Assembly (NCBI GenBank): GCA_905234275.1 | Contig: CAJOHD010000001.1 | Coordinates: forward strand, 454,524-518,523 | Reading direction: 5' to 3' | Origin: an uncultured Bacteroidales bacterium | GTDB lineage: Bacteria > Bacteroidota > Bacteroidia > Bacteroidales > F082 | DNA: 64,000 bases | Notes under the pieces: generated by a model | What the model saw: the letters and a program-made list of their open reading frames with translations, nothing else | The model's database searches: none | What the model was told of the DNA's origin: nothing | Position numbers and translations under genes: made by a program | In this document: positions 1 through 7,473 of the stretch, piece by piece | Layout of the letters: each line of letters opens with the position of its first letter | Numbering within the stretch: position 1 is the stretch's first letter

Positions 1-359
1 TCATCAATCCTTGCTCGGTAATAATACTTTTTGTTGTTTTCGGTTTTGTCTATGGTGATGACACCAATTTTTAGAGAACCATCTGGATTGGTAATACTGT
101 TTTTCAATAATGCATACGCTTCGCCATGACTACCATCAAGATATTTTTTAATTACAGCTTGTATCGTGTCTGAACTTTCTTTGACTTTTTGTATTATTAG
201 TGTTTTATCTTCTATACTTTTAAATACATTATCGTCGATGGTTTTTATATTGTCAATAAACCCTTTATAGGTATTCTTGACATCTTCAAGAAAATCATCG
301 GTTTTTCTATCGATAGGTAAGCTATCTTGAACTTTTTGAATGAAGTCGTCTTTAGTCAT
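1..359 (-). CDS. Partial protein, possible RES-domain NAD+-degrading toxin (N-terminal part)
   Basis: The gene starts at the ATG at 359 and runs off the left edge, so only about 119 residues are visible. The visible part is charged and probably helical (it begins MTKDDFIQKVQDSLPIDRK). It ends in a stretch containing YLDGSHGEAYALL and then YYYRARID. An amphipathic region with an EAY motif followed by YRAR is what I remember from the start of RES-domain proteins, which degrade NAD+, often as toxins. The RES catalytic residues would lie beyond the edge, so this is an inference from a short resemblance. No partner antitoxin is identified; the small ORF at 461-589 is divergent and could be a remnant of one. 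Confidence 0.45.
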   Translation of the reverse strand, partial: MTKDDFIQKVQDSLPIDRKTDDFLEDVKNTYKGFIDNIKTIDDNVFKSIEDKTLIIQKVKESSDTIQAVIKKYLDGSHGEAYALLKNSITNPDGSLKIGVITIDKTENNKKYYYRARID

Positions 360-431
360 GGTTGATTAATTAAACAAATACAAAGTTAATAAATTTTATA
401 AACAGGAGCCATATGAATGAGAAATTAATTG

Positions 432-439
432 TAATTTTG
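432..439 (+). promoter_or_regulatory. Bacteroidota -7 box (TAATTTTG)
   Basis: TAATTTTG matches the Bacteroidota -7 consensus TAnnTTTG and lies 21 bases before the ATG at 461. This favours 461 over the in-frame ATG at 413 as the start of the small gene. I see no clear TTG at the -33 position, so the site is only moderately supported. Confidence 0.4.
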
Positions 440-460
440 CAAAAAGGAAAGATTAGATTT

Positions 461-589
461 ATGAAGAATTACGAAGATATAGAAAATGATGTGCTGATGG
501 GCAGTGTTAGCAAGCCAGGTAGGATGACAGTGAACGAGTATTTTGATGAGGTTTGGGAAAGGGTAGTGGAGAAACAAGCAGATCAATAA
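461..589 (+). CDS. Small hypothetical protein, 42 aa, possible antitoxin remnant
   Basis: This short frame encodes 42 residues, beginning MKNYEDIENDVLMG and containing RMTVNEYFDEVWERVVEK. It is acidic and probably helical. An in-frame ATG at 413 would add 16 residues, but that start lies upstream of the likely promoter box at 432-439. The MTVNEYFDEVW pattern resembles short antitoxin-like proteins of Bacteroidota, an impression from memory rather than a firm family assignment. No toxin frame follows: only a 15-codon frame begins near its stop. It could be a truncated antitoxin, a free-standing small protein, or chance. Confidence 0.35.
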   Translation: MKNYEDIENDVLMGSVSKPGRMTVNEYFDEVWERVVEKQADQ

Positions 590-720
590 CCATAAAGATG
601 ATATATCCACAGGCTCGCAGAATGGTGTCGCACAACAAGAAATAGAATTATGTTTTCCATATTGAAGACGGTATTGTTGCGGTTGACAGGATTATGGCAT
701 CGAAGATGATTGTGAAGTAG

Positions 721-820
721 CCTTAAAACCTTTAAGCGGCAACCTTAATGGCGTTAATGCCATTAAAGCCGTTAAGGACATTAAGGCAGCCGCTTAAGGT
801 GATTAAGGCAATGCCGTATC
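721..820. repeat. Imperfect inverted repeat with TTAAGGC-like micro-repeats
   Basis: The gap between the small ORF and the gene at 937 holds a block in which ATTAAGGC or GTTAATGCC-like units recur about every 9 to 12 bases. Its ends form an inverted repeat: ACCTTTAAGCGGC at 728-740 against GCCGCTTAAGGT at 789-800, one base different in length. No coding frame of note crosses it. The rest of 590-936 shows nothing I recognise apart from a minus-strand TAAATTTG box near 915-925. Confidence 0.6.
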
Positions 821-936
821 AAATTAGTACCATGGTCGTACCAAGTTCGTAGGGAATATGGGAGATGTGGCTGATGGTTGGTCGATGAATTACTAAGATT
901 TTTAGATTATGACACAAATTTACGTTTTTAATAGTT

Positions 937-1923
937 TTATAATAATGAGATCATTTCTTTTATTGTTTTGTCAATAACATTATTGTCAATTTCTTTTAGA
1001 GATTCCAGTCTCGCAATCACTTGTTTTATCCATTCATTGAAAGCTATGATGATGTCGGAAAAACCGAGTTTGGAGAGAGACCAGAGTGAGAGTCCAAGAG
1101 TGCTGTATTTGAAATCGCGGAAGATGAGATGGCCTTGGAGATTGCGAGCGAAATTGAAACTCCAGCAAGATTCATTATTGACTGCCCAAACAAGAGCGGC
1201 AGAAGCTTCTTCTGGAGTGATATTGCGTCCTGTTTTGGCAGCGATAAAGGCATATTGTGGTGGAGTAAGGTGCTCTTTCGGAAGCAGATAGCTTTTGTCC
1301 TCGCATACTTTCAATAAAAGGCTTGAATATGATGGGCGGTCGATGATGCCAGGAGCTTCTAATTCAATAAGCCTGATTCGCTCTTTCAAATACTCGGCAG
1401 AATCGAATAAAACGATGGCTTTCAATAACTTATAGTTATCCATATCGTGTTCCCAATGATGTTTTATCACATCAAGATACTCATCTTTCCAAAACATATA
1501 GCCAACGACATCAAACTGTTGTCCTTGATATACGACCGTTTCTGCGTAGTTTTCGATGAAATACTTTGAACACCAGACGACATCTGTCTTTGTGGCTTTG
1601 TTCATGAAAGCGGCGATGATTGTTTCTTGATCTGCAAACGACTGGGCTTCGAATCGCTTTTTCAGTTCACGACGTGCTTCATGGACTTTGCCACTGCGAG
1701 GATTGTTGAAATCGTCGAGCAACTGCTGAAGCGGAACGTTGACGGTTTTGACTTCATTAGAAGTTTTGGCGTTGATTATGCTGTTGGTGTAAAACCAGAC
1801 ATCTTCATTGTCGGTGGCAGCACGAAGTTCGACAAGCTGTTCAGACTTTAACGTGTTTACCAGATGCTTGATGATGTCGATACTGGAGTCTTGATTATTG
1901 AGTAGATATTCTAAAAGTTCCAT
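937..1923 (-). CDS. Hypothetical protein, 328 aa
   Basis: I do not recognise this protein. It has no signal peptide and no clear membrane segment. It is rich in Leu, Ile, Glu and Lys and looks all-helical, so a HEAT-like or other alpha-solenoid scaffold is possible, though no repeat unit is obvious. Landmarks are a Trp-rich stretch (DVWFYTNSI, MFWKDEYLDVIKHHWEHDMDNY) in the first half and CWSFNFARNLQGHLIF towards the end. It starts at 1923, four bases before the stop codon of the upstream LRR gene at 1928, so the two are probably co-transcribed. That pairing with a cell-surface-type repeat protein is the only functional hint. Confidence 0.75.
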   Translation of the reverse strand: MELLEYLLNNQDSSIDIIKHLVNTLKSEQLVELRAATDNEDVWFYTNSIINAKTSNEVKTVNVPLQQLLDDFNNPRSGKVHEARRELKKRFEAQSFADQETIIAAFMNKATKTDVVWCSKYFIENYAETVVYQGQQFDVVGYMFWKDEYLDVIKHHWEHDMDNYKLLKAIVLFDSAEYLKERIRLIELEAPGIIDRPSYSSLLLKVCEDKSYLLPKEHLTPPQYAFIAAKTGRNITPEEASAALVWAVNNESCWSFNFARNLQGHLIFRDFKYSTLGLSLWSLSKLGFSDIIIAFNEWIKQVIARLESLKEIDNNVIDKTIKEMISLL

Positions 1924-1927
1924 AGTA

Positions 1928-2965
1928 TTATTCTTTATTTAAATCCAAATAATTTCCTTTAGAACGCATCCAATATGAAACTGGATGGCCATTGATTATA
2001 ACCATGGGGTCAAAGGCCGTTTTGTGAATCTTTATTTTTTTATTCATAATTGTAACTGTTTTTAAACCGGAATAACTAAAAGCTCTTGCATCTATCTTTT
2101 TAATAGATGCTGGTATTTCAATATGCTTTAATCCAGTACAGTTACAAAATGCATAACCATCAACATACTCAATGTTATCAGGAATGGAAAATGATTCCAA
2201 TTCTTCAATTGTTGAAAATGAAGAAATACCCAGACGTTTTACTGATTGAGGAATTTTTGTTGTTATGCAACCTTTAACCAAGGTGTTTGTGGCTGTCTCA
2301 ATAATGGCATTGCAATTCTCTCTGCTGTCATAAAATCTGTTGGTTTTGGAAACTTTTAGCGTTGCTAAACCGTAGAAATCTGCGAAACCATAATCAATGT
2401 GGATAATGTTGGGACCAATAAAAAACGATTTGAGTGAGACATCACAAAAAGCACCTGCTCTGATACTCTTCACCGATTCAGGAATAAAGGTGTTGTTACA
2501 AGCTGTTATTATAGTGTTGGAAGCTGTTTCAATTATTGCATTACAATCTTCACGACTGTCGTAGTACTTGTTGTCTTGAGATACTTGTATTTTTGACAAA
2601 TTGGGAGTACACCAAACTTCTAAAGGTAACTCTTCTATATGGGATATTGATGCAGGTATAAAGATTGTTTTCATTGTTCGTGGAACAAAACACTTGCCAA
2701 GATCTGTGACTTTATAATAATTGCCATTGATTTCAATATATTCTGGCACTTTAAAATCCTCATGGTATTGCACTTTCAGGATACCATCTAATATTGTGCT
2801 TGAACCACTGGATTCCGACATAGAAGGAAAATCGGGATTACATAGTCTTATATTCTTCTCACCAATAAACTGAAACCCGATTTCAGTTGAAGTTTTTGTT
2901 TTCTTGCTTGTACTATTCTGAAATAAATTGCCAGCATCAATTTCAATGAGTTTTTTATTAGACAT
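1928..2965 (-). CDS. BspA-type leucine-rich-repeat protein, 345 aa
   Basis: The protein contains several copies of the BspA/LRR_5 pattern (for example SVKSIRAGAFCDVSLKSFFIG and ASIKKIDARAFSYSGLKTVTI), the repeat of the treponeme and Bacteroidota surface protein BspA. Two blocks sharing YDSRE(D/N)CNAIIETA(S/T)NT show internal duplication. Such proteins are often surface adhesins, but this one has no signal peptide, lipobox or C-terminal sorting domain, so a cytoplasmic role is equally possible. I chose the ATG at 2965 (MSNKKLIEID) rather than an upstream ATG at 3019. A -7 box lies at 2990-2997, and a start at 3019 would be upstream of it. Confidence 0.8.
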   Translation of the reverse strand: MSNKKLIEIDAGNLFQNSTSKKTKTSTEIGFQFIGEKNIRLCNPDFPSMSESSGSSTILDGILKVQYHEDFKVPEYIEINGNYYKVTDLGKCFVPRTMKTIFIPASISHIEELPLEVWCTPNLSKIQVSQDNKYYDSREDCNAIIETASNTIITACNNTFIPESVKSIRAGAFCDVSLKSFFIGPNIIHIDYGFADFYGLATLKVSKTNRFYDSRENCNAIIETATNTLVKGCITTKIPQSVKRLGISSFSTIEELESFSIPDNIEYVDGYAFCNCTGLKHIEIPASIKKIDARAFSYSGLKTVTIMNKKIKIHKTAFDPMVIINGHPVSYWMRSKGNYLDLNKE

Positions 2966-2989
2966 AAGTTGAATTTTTTTGTTGCAAGG

Positions 2990-3028
2990 CAAAAATAGAA
3001 AATGCTTCCACAAAAACAATGTGGAAGC
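2990..3028 (-). promoter_or_regulatory. Terminator-promoter pair between minus-strand genes
   Basis: A perfect 8-bp stem with a 9-base loop (GCTTCCAC at 3004-3011, GTGGAAGC at 3021-3028) lies just downstream of the minus-strand gene ending at 3053. A T-rich run follows it on that strand, as in an intrinsic terminator. The T-rich run also contains TATTTTTG (2990-2997, minus strand), a Bacteroidota -7 box 24 bases before the LRR start. The upstream gene therefore seems to end and the LRR operon to begin within 40 bases. Confidence 0.55.
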
Positions 3029-3052
3029 CTGATTTTTTCACAGCATGTAATG

Positions 3053-3793
3053 TTATCTTAATCCTGCTAATTCCAATAATCTGTCAATGTGTTGAGGTTC
3101 AATTTGTTGGCTTCTAGGACAGCCATTACCCTGAAATCGTGAATGCAGAATCAGTGTTCCATTTATTTGATTATTATATCGTTGGTCGTGTCGGATTAGT
3201 CTTTCTTCATTTCTTATGCCAATAATTTTATACACTTTGCCGGGGAATTCAATTTCTGTTATAACTTCCTTTGTTTTATAACCCATCCAAACATATTTTG
3301 AATCTAATCCTAAATATGCACCAGCTGCTTTGTTGGCTAGAACAATAACTTTGGGTTTAAGATAATTCTCCAAAAATTGTTGTGTGTACCACAAATGCTT
3401 TGCGAGAAAATGTAGAGCTGGATTACCCTCTTTATCAACACCAACTTTACGTAGAAAATCTTGTGGTGTTTTCCGAATTGCAAACAAATCGAGATGTTCT
3501 TTAACGTAACTGAATTTACTTCCTTCTTGAATTCTTTTTACAGTTTTCCAGTATGTAATATCAGGGTTTTGAAGTGTTTCTTCGAAAGAAGGAAACGGTT
3601 TTTCAATTCGTTGTCCATCGGTACAAGATGGATTTATTCCCATCCATAACAAATCAACGTTTTCATGATAAAAATTGGCAATGCCTGTTCCTAACCACAA
3701 AGTGTCATGCAAACTAGGAACTTTATCATACTCTATCCATAGATGATGTAATGCATTTGCATAGTCATTATAGTCTTTAATTATAGAACTCAT
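3053..3793 (-). CDS. Uncharacterised protein with a UDG-like GINPS motif, 246 aa
   Basis: The sequence NVDLLWMGINPSCTDG near residues 46-61 resembles the first motif of the uracil-DNA glycosylase superfamily (hydrophobic strand, then G-x-NPS). A second hydrophobic strand, KPKVIVLANKAAGAYLG near residues 148-164, sits where the fold's next core strand would be. A polar ending (LILHSRFQGNGCPRSQ) could hold the usual active-site His. These resemblances suggest a UDG-like fold, not a proven glycosylase. No signal peptide. A -7 box, TAGTTTTG on the minus strand at 3838-3845, lies about 45 bases before the ATG. The gene sits between a WYL regulator and an LRR protein. Confidence 0.65.
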   Translation of the reverse strand: MSSIIKDYNDYANALHHLWIEYDKVPSLHDTLWLGTGIANFYHENVDLLWMGINPSCTDGQRIEKPFPSFEETLQNPDITYWKTVKRIQEGSKFSYVKEHLDLFAIRKTPQDFLRKVGVDKEGNPALHFLAKHLWYTQQFLENYLKPKVIVLANKAAGAYLGLDSKYVWMGYKTKEVITEIEFPGKVYKIIGIRNEERLIRHDQRYNNQINGTLILHSRFQGNGCPRSQQIEPQHIDRLLELAGLR

Positions 3794-3837
3794 ATTGATT
3801 TGTTTTAATATTTTTGTAATAATACCACATAATTCTG

Positions 3838-3845
3838 CAAAACTA
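3838..3845 (-). promoter_or_regulatory. -7 box upstream of the UDG-like gene
   Basis: Minus-strand TAGTTTTG fits TAnnTTTG and lies about 45 bases upstream of the ATG at 3793. It falls in the short gap after the WYL gene stop codon, so the two genes need not share a transcript. Confidence 0.45.
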
Positions 3846-3858
3846 ATGTGGAAGCATA

Positions 3859-4770
3859 TTATTTGTATAGCTCTCTCATCTCATCAATGGCCTCAATTAT
3901 CTCTTCTCTGAAGGATTGTGGCTCAATGATTTCAACACTTCCCATATATGATAGTACCTTCTGTTTAAAATCAAAAGTTGGTTTTAAATAATAGGAGAAA
4001 ACAGTGAAATTTTCATCTTCAGAGACTACTTTTTGGGAGTCGTGGAGCGGCAAGGTTTTGAGGTATTTAGCTTGGAAGTTGTTAGCTTTCAAAATAATGC
4101 GCTGAGCTGGAGTTTCATCTTTGATAATGCCATAGCAATCACTGAAGAAATCGCTGACGGAGAAATCGGACGGCATATTAAAAGCTTTATCGTTTTTCTT
4201 CAAGCTAACGATACGGTCAAGTGCATAAGTGTGAAGCGTGTCGTTTTGAGGATTATGAGCCAACACGTACCAGCGACGTTGGAATATGTGAACGCCATAA
4301 GGCTCCATGTTTTGATACAGCTGCTTGTCTTCTGAATAGAATTTTTGATATTCCATGTCGAAAGTATGGCTGTTGTTCATCAGGTCGATGATGTCGATAA
4401 GTTGCTCCTGACCAGCCGGAATCTCCTCAAGACCGATTCTATCCTTGAGATTTTTGCTCTGACCAATGATATTGTTGAGATTGAAGGTGTTGATGAGCCA
4501 CCTTAAAACCAGATTGTTGTTGCGAAGTTCATCCCTGTCGTCGATAAAATAGCGGTTGGTTTTGCGGTCACAGCAGATCTCTACATTGAAGATGTTTTGG
4601 ATCTCATCTTTGTGTTGCTCAAAAGTGCGCTTAGGGTAACGCTTGCCCTCGGAAAGCAAATCGTAGCGTTGCCATTTTTCGTTTATTTCATCGAAAGTGA
4701 TGCCTGTTTCTCCAGAGCGGTAGATAGTGTCAAGGAGCCAGACGTAGCGTTTGATTTTATCGACTATCAT
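3859..4770 (-). CDS. WYL-domain transcriptional regulator, 303 aa
   Basis: The N-terminal part (about residues 1-60) looks like a winged helix (MIVDKIKRYVWLLDTIYRSG, then TFDEINEKW). The middle carries the WYL-domain core around residues 155-180: GVHIFQRRWYVLAHNP, with RRWYVLAH in place of the canonical xWYL. A C-terminal WCX-like section follows (LSYMGSVEIIEPQSFREEI). WYL proteins sense ligands or nucleic acid and regulate transcription; many control phage-defence or DNA-repair genes. The leader of about 175 bases holds a promoter, a hairpin and TTTTGC repeats that could be operators. Its downstream neighbours are obvious candidate targets. Confidence 0.85.
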   Translation of the reverse strand: MIVDKIKRYVWLLDTIYRSGETGITFDEINEKWQRYDLLSEGKRYPKRTFEQHKDEIQNIFNVEICCDRKTNRYFIDDRDELRNNNLVLRWLINTFNLNNIIGQSKNLKDRIGLEEIPAGQEQLIDIIDLMNNSHTFDMEYQKFYSEDKQLYQNMEPYGVHIFQRRWYVLAHNPQNDTLHTYALDRIVSLKKNDKAFNMPSDFSVSDFFSDCYGIIKDETPAQRIILKANNFQAKYLKTLPLHDSQKVVSEDENFTVFSYYLKPTFDFKQKVLSYMGSVEIIEPQSFREEIIEAIDEMRELYK

Positions 4771-4836
4771 ATATTGAGTTTTAACGATGTAAAATTACAA
4801 AAAATCCTAAAATACAATCACTTCGAATTAAAAATA

Positions 4837-5040
4837 TAGAGGTGTACCATTACACACCTCTACAATATTTAAAAGCGAAAACGCCTTAATTATATGTCTT
4901 TATAGTTTTATAACTGTCTGTTTCTTAATATAATTTGTTTAATTTGACAATGCAAAGATACATGTTTTTTGTAATTTATGCAGATTTTGCATAGAAATTT
5001 TGCGAATTATGCAAAAATTGCATTATGAGTGTGCAAAAAA
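4837..5040 (-). promoter_or_regulatory. WYL gene control region: promoter, palindrome and TTTTGC repeats
   Basis: A minus-strand TATCTTTG box lies at 4953-4960. Downstream of it, inside the leader, is a 9-bp stem (TAGAGGTGT at 4837-4845, ACACCTCTA at 4854-4862) of the same TAGAG/CTCTA type as the palindromes elsewhere in the window. Upstream of the box are several TTTTGC/GCAAAA elements, including the inverted pair TTTTGC at 4998-5003 and GCAAAA at 5011-5016. These could be operator sites for the WYL protein or another regulator. The rest of 4771-5042 holds no gene. Confidence 0.45.
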
Positions 5041-5042
5041 TT

Positions 5043-5067
5043 AAAAAAAATGCACGATGACCGTGCA
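5043..5067 (-). terminator. Intrinsic terminator of the DUF4301 gene
   Basis: On the minus strand, just after the stop codon at 5071, TGCACG and CGTGCA form a stem around a short loop (5051-5067). Eight T residues follow (5043-5050). Confidence 0.75.
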
Positions 5068-5070
5068 TTT

Positions 5071-6633
5071 TTACCCTTGATGCGTCTCCCTCAGCAAGTC
5101 ATTCACCGTCTTCACGGGGTTGAAGGTCAGAATCGGGACCTCGACGAAGATGGTAATCCAGTCGGCCATGGCACCGTTCCAGAGACCGGGGAGCTCCATG
5201 GCTTTCAGGTCGCGACCGTCTTTCGACTTCAAGGAGATGAAGCCGGTCTCAGGGTCAACATATTCTGGGAGATTGAACGAGCGTCCCTTGAAATCCTGGG
5301 TGGCGCAGACCAAATCGACAGGGTTGAAGTGGGTGGAGGAACGGAACATCGCCTCCTGCTTCTCGTTTTTGTGGTCGATCTGCGACGACTCCACAATCTG
5401 GAGCGAGATCTCGTCACTGCTGTTGCGGGTGAAATATGGGCCTCCGCCAGGCTCGCCCTCGTTTTTCACCATGCCGCACACGCGCATCGGACGGTTCAGC
5501 TTCCCGTAGAGGAAGTCGATCTTCTCGATTTCATTATAGGTGCTGAAGAAATCTGGAATGTCGATCATCAGTTTGTCTTTCGCGAAAGCGGTAATCTCGT
5601 CAAGCTCGGCATTGGTGACGTCGCCGGCGTCGAGCATCTCGAGGTACTCGAACTGCTGCTGCTGGAGGCGGAAGAGATAGCCGCCCAACACCTTTTTATA
5701 TTTATATGTGGTCGGCTTGAGCTTGTCGGGAACCACGTTGTCGATGTTCTTGATGAAGATGATTTCTTTGTGTAAGTCGTTGAGGTTCTGTATCAAAGCA
5801 CCGTGACCGCCTGGACGGAACACCAGTTTGCCGTTTTTGTCGCGGAATGGCTCGTTGTCCATGGTTGCGGCGATGGTGTCGGTAGAAGGCTTCTGCACCG
5901 AGAAGGTAATAACATATTGAATGCCAAAGAGTTTCTCGTATTTAGGAACCACTATATCTACCATCTTCTTGAAGATGTCGAGATGTTCCTGCGACACCGT
6001 GAAATGTAGCTGGGCAGTCTTGCTGTCGGCGGATTTGCTGTATTCAGCTGCTTCCACGAGGTGCTCTTCCATTGCGAGACGGGCGTCGTCGCCGTATTTA
6101 TGGAACTTCAAAAGTGCTTTCGGAAGGCTGCCGTAGTTCATGCCGTCGGCATTGAGCAATGCCTCTGCAATCTCCACTAACTCATTGTCTTTCAATATCA
6201 TCTCTATGTCTTTGCCTTTCGCTTTGAGCGTGTTTTTCAAGTCTTCAAAGAAAGCGAAATCGTGGATTCCCATGAAGAAATTCTCGACAGAATCGGGTTT
6301 TATCTTCTCTTTTTTGAGGAAATCGATAGGAATCGCCTGGTTTTTATATTCCTCGACGAAGGCGTAGAGGTTCTTGAACATTCGGCTCGCGGCACCTGAA
6401 GCAGGCACAAATTTTATGATGTCGTAGTATTTTTTGTCCTCGTCGAACTGCCTGACCAGCCCTTCAATCTCGTTTTCGTCAAAACGGACGATGCCTTTAC
6501 CGATGGTCGCTGGTGCGATCAGGTCGCTGAAAGCAAATCCTTTTTTAAACTGATTTAATTGATTATCAACCTGTTCGGCTGAGATTCCCAAAGCTTCGAG
6601 TTGCTGTTTGTCGGCAGAAGAGAGTGTTGTCAT
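5071..6633 (-). CDS. DUF4301 family protein, 520 aa
   Basis: Length and sequence fit the Bacteroidota-specific DUF4301 family, whose function is not established. FVPASGAASRMFKNLYAF near residues 75-92 resembles the nucleotide-binding start of sugar-nucleotidyltransferase folds (hydrophobic strand, then a Gly/Ser-rich loop with a basic residue). FRPGGHGALIQNLNDL, around residues 270-290, resembles a second nucleotidyltransferase motif. The C-terminal part contains MRVCGMVKNEGEPGGGPYF. No signal peptide, so probably cytoplasmic. It is a single-gene unit: a minus-strand TAACTTTG box at 6655-6662 sits just before the ATG and a clean terminator follows. A nucleotidyltransferase role is inference. 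Confidence 0.85.
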   Translation of the reverse strand: MTTLSSADKQQLEALGISAEQVDNQLNQFKKGFAFSDLIAPATIGKGIVRFDENEIEGLVRQFDEDKKYYDIIKFVPASGAASRMFKNLYAFVEEYKNQAIPIDFLKKEKIKPDSVENFFMGIHDFAFFEDLKNTLKAKGKDIEMILKDNELVEIAEALLNADGMNYGSLPKALLKFHKYGDDARLAMEEHLVEAAEYSKSADSKTAQLHFTVSQEHLDIFKKMVDIVVPKYEKLFGIQYVITFSVQKPSTDTIAATMDNEPFRDKNGKLVFRPGGHGALIQNLNDLHKEIIFIKNIDNVVPDKLKPTTYKYKKVLGGYLFRLQQQQFEYLEMLDAGDVTNAELDEITAFAKDKLMIDIPDFFSTYNEIEKIDFLYGKLNRPMRVCGMVKNEGEPGGGPYFTRNSSDEISLQIVESSQIDHKNEKQEAMFRSSTHFNPVDLVCATQDFKGRSFNLPEYVDPETGFISLKSKDGRDLKAMELPGLWNGAMADWITIFVEVPILTFNPVKTVNDLLRETHQG

Positions 6634-6654
6634 AATACGAAAATTTTATCCTTA

Positions 6655-6733
6655 CAAAGTTAAATCATTTTTGAAGAAAAAAGAAAATTTTTTTGAAAAA
6701 TATTGACAAAGTTCAAAAATCGGTGTAATTTTG
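6655..6733. promoter_or_regulatory. Divergent promoters for the DUF4301 gene and ferritin
   Basis: Minus strand: TAACTTTG (6655-6662), about 22 bases before the DUF4301 start. Plus strand: TTG at 6703-6705, a 20-base spacer, and TAATTTTG at 6726-6733, a full match to the Bacteroidota vegetative promoter, 59 bases before the ferritin ATG. Confidence 0.75.
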
Positions 6734-6792
6734 CGTGAAATAATTTGAATATTTTGGTTTAGATTAGAATAAAAACATTAAAAATTACCACT

Positions 6793-7302
6793 ATGAACAA
6801 GAAGATTGAAGACGCTATCAATGCGCAGATTAATGCTGAATTATGGTCGGCATACCTTTATTTATCAATGGGCACCAACTTCCGCGCGAAGGGTTTGGAC
6901 GGCATTGCCAACTGGTTTGAGGTTCAGTTCAAGGAGGAGCAGGACCACGCCATGATTTTCTACAAATATATGCAGAGCCGTGGCGCACGCGTGGTTTTGA
7001 AGCCTATCGCGAAGGTGCAGACCGATTGGAAATCGCCGGTTGAGGCATTTGAAGACACACTCGCTCACGAGAAGAAGGTAACTGAGATGATTCACAAAAT
7101 CAACGAGTTAGCTATCAAGGAAAAAGATTATGCGACCCAGAATCGCATGGTGTGGTTCATCGACGAGCAGGTTGAAGAAGAGGAAGAGGCCGGCAAGAAC
7201 CTCGAGGCATTGAAGGCTATCGGCGACAACGCCCTCGGACTTTATATGTTCGATAAGGAATTAGGTGCCCGCCAGTATCATCAGGCTTCAGCGCTGAAGT
7301 AG
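6793..7302 (+). CDS. ftnA: Non-haem bacterial ferritin, 169 aa
   Basis: This cytoplasmic protein oxidises Fe(II) at a di-iron centre and stores it as a ferric core in a 24-subunit shell. The four-helix ferritin pattern is complete. The ferroxidase residues are where FtnA has them: Glu16, Glu49, His52, Glu93 and Gln126, in the contexts NAELWSAY, FKEEQDHA, AHEKK and FIDEQVEEEEE. The length is typical. It is preceded by a consensus promoter and followed by a large repeat block, so it is probably monocistronic. In an anaerobe it would help survive oxygen exposure and buffer iron for the many Fe-S enzymes encoded here. Confidence 0.95.
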   Translation: MNKKIEDAINAQINAELWSAYLYLSMGTNFRAKGLDGIANWFEVQFKEEQDHAMIFYKYMQSRGARVVLKPIAKVQTDWKSPVEAFEDTLAHEKKVTEMIHKINELAIKEKDYATQNRMVWFIDEQVEEEEEAGKNLEALKAIGDNALGLYMFDKELGARQYHQASALK

Positions 7303-7308
7303 TCTTGA

Positions 7309-7472
7309 GTTTTTAGTCTTTAGACTTTAGTTTTTAGACTTTAGTTTTTTGGTGAAAAAGATTATTGATACCTTTTTCGAAATGCTCACAGTACCCTGTG
7401 GTAGGTCGCATTTCTGCAAAAGGTATCAATAATCTTTAAGAGAATTACTAACGACTAGCGACTAACGACTTT
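7309..7472. repeat. Composite repeat: TTTAGA-type arms around a 20-bp perfect inverted repeat
   Basis: After ferritin the left arm repeats TAGTCTTTAGACTTTAG-like units; the right arm (7441-7472) has ACTAACGACTAGCG-like units. Between them a perfect 20-bp inverted repeat (7357-7376 against 7418-7437, starting AAAGATTATTGATACC) encloses two further complementary pairs, GAAATGC/GCATTTC and CACAG/CTGTG. The 81-base core could fold into one long interrupted hairpin. It lies between convergent genes and may serve as a terminator for both. Confidence 0.75.
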
Positions 7473-7473
7473 A

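Noticed and set aside
425..610. A 61-codon minus-strand frame with a hydrophobic start
   Set aside because: It is antisense to the small gene at 461-589, has no promoter box in position and no recognisable pattern.
5029..5775. Long plus-strand frame opposite the DUF4301 gene (248 codons)
   Set aside because: It mirrors the codon structure of a well-supported gene on the minus strand; the translation is of low-complexity type without domains.
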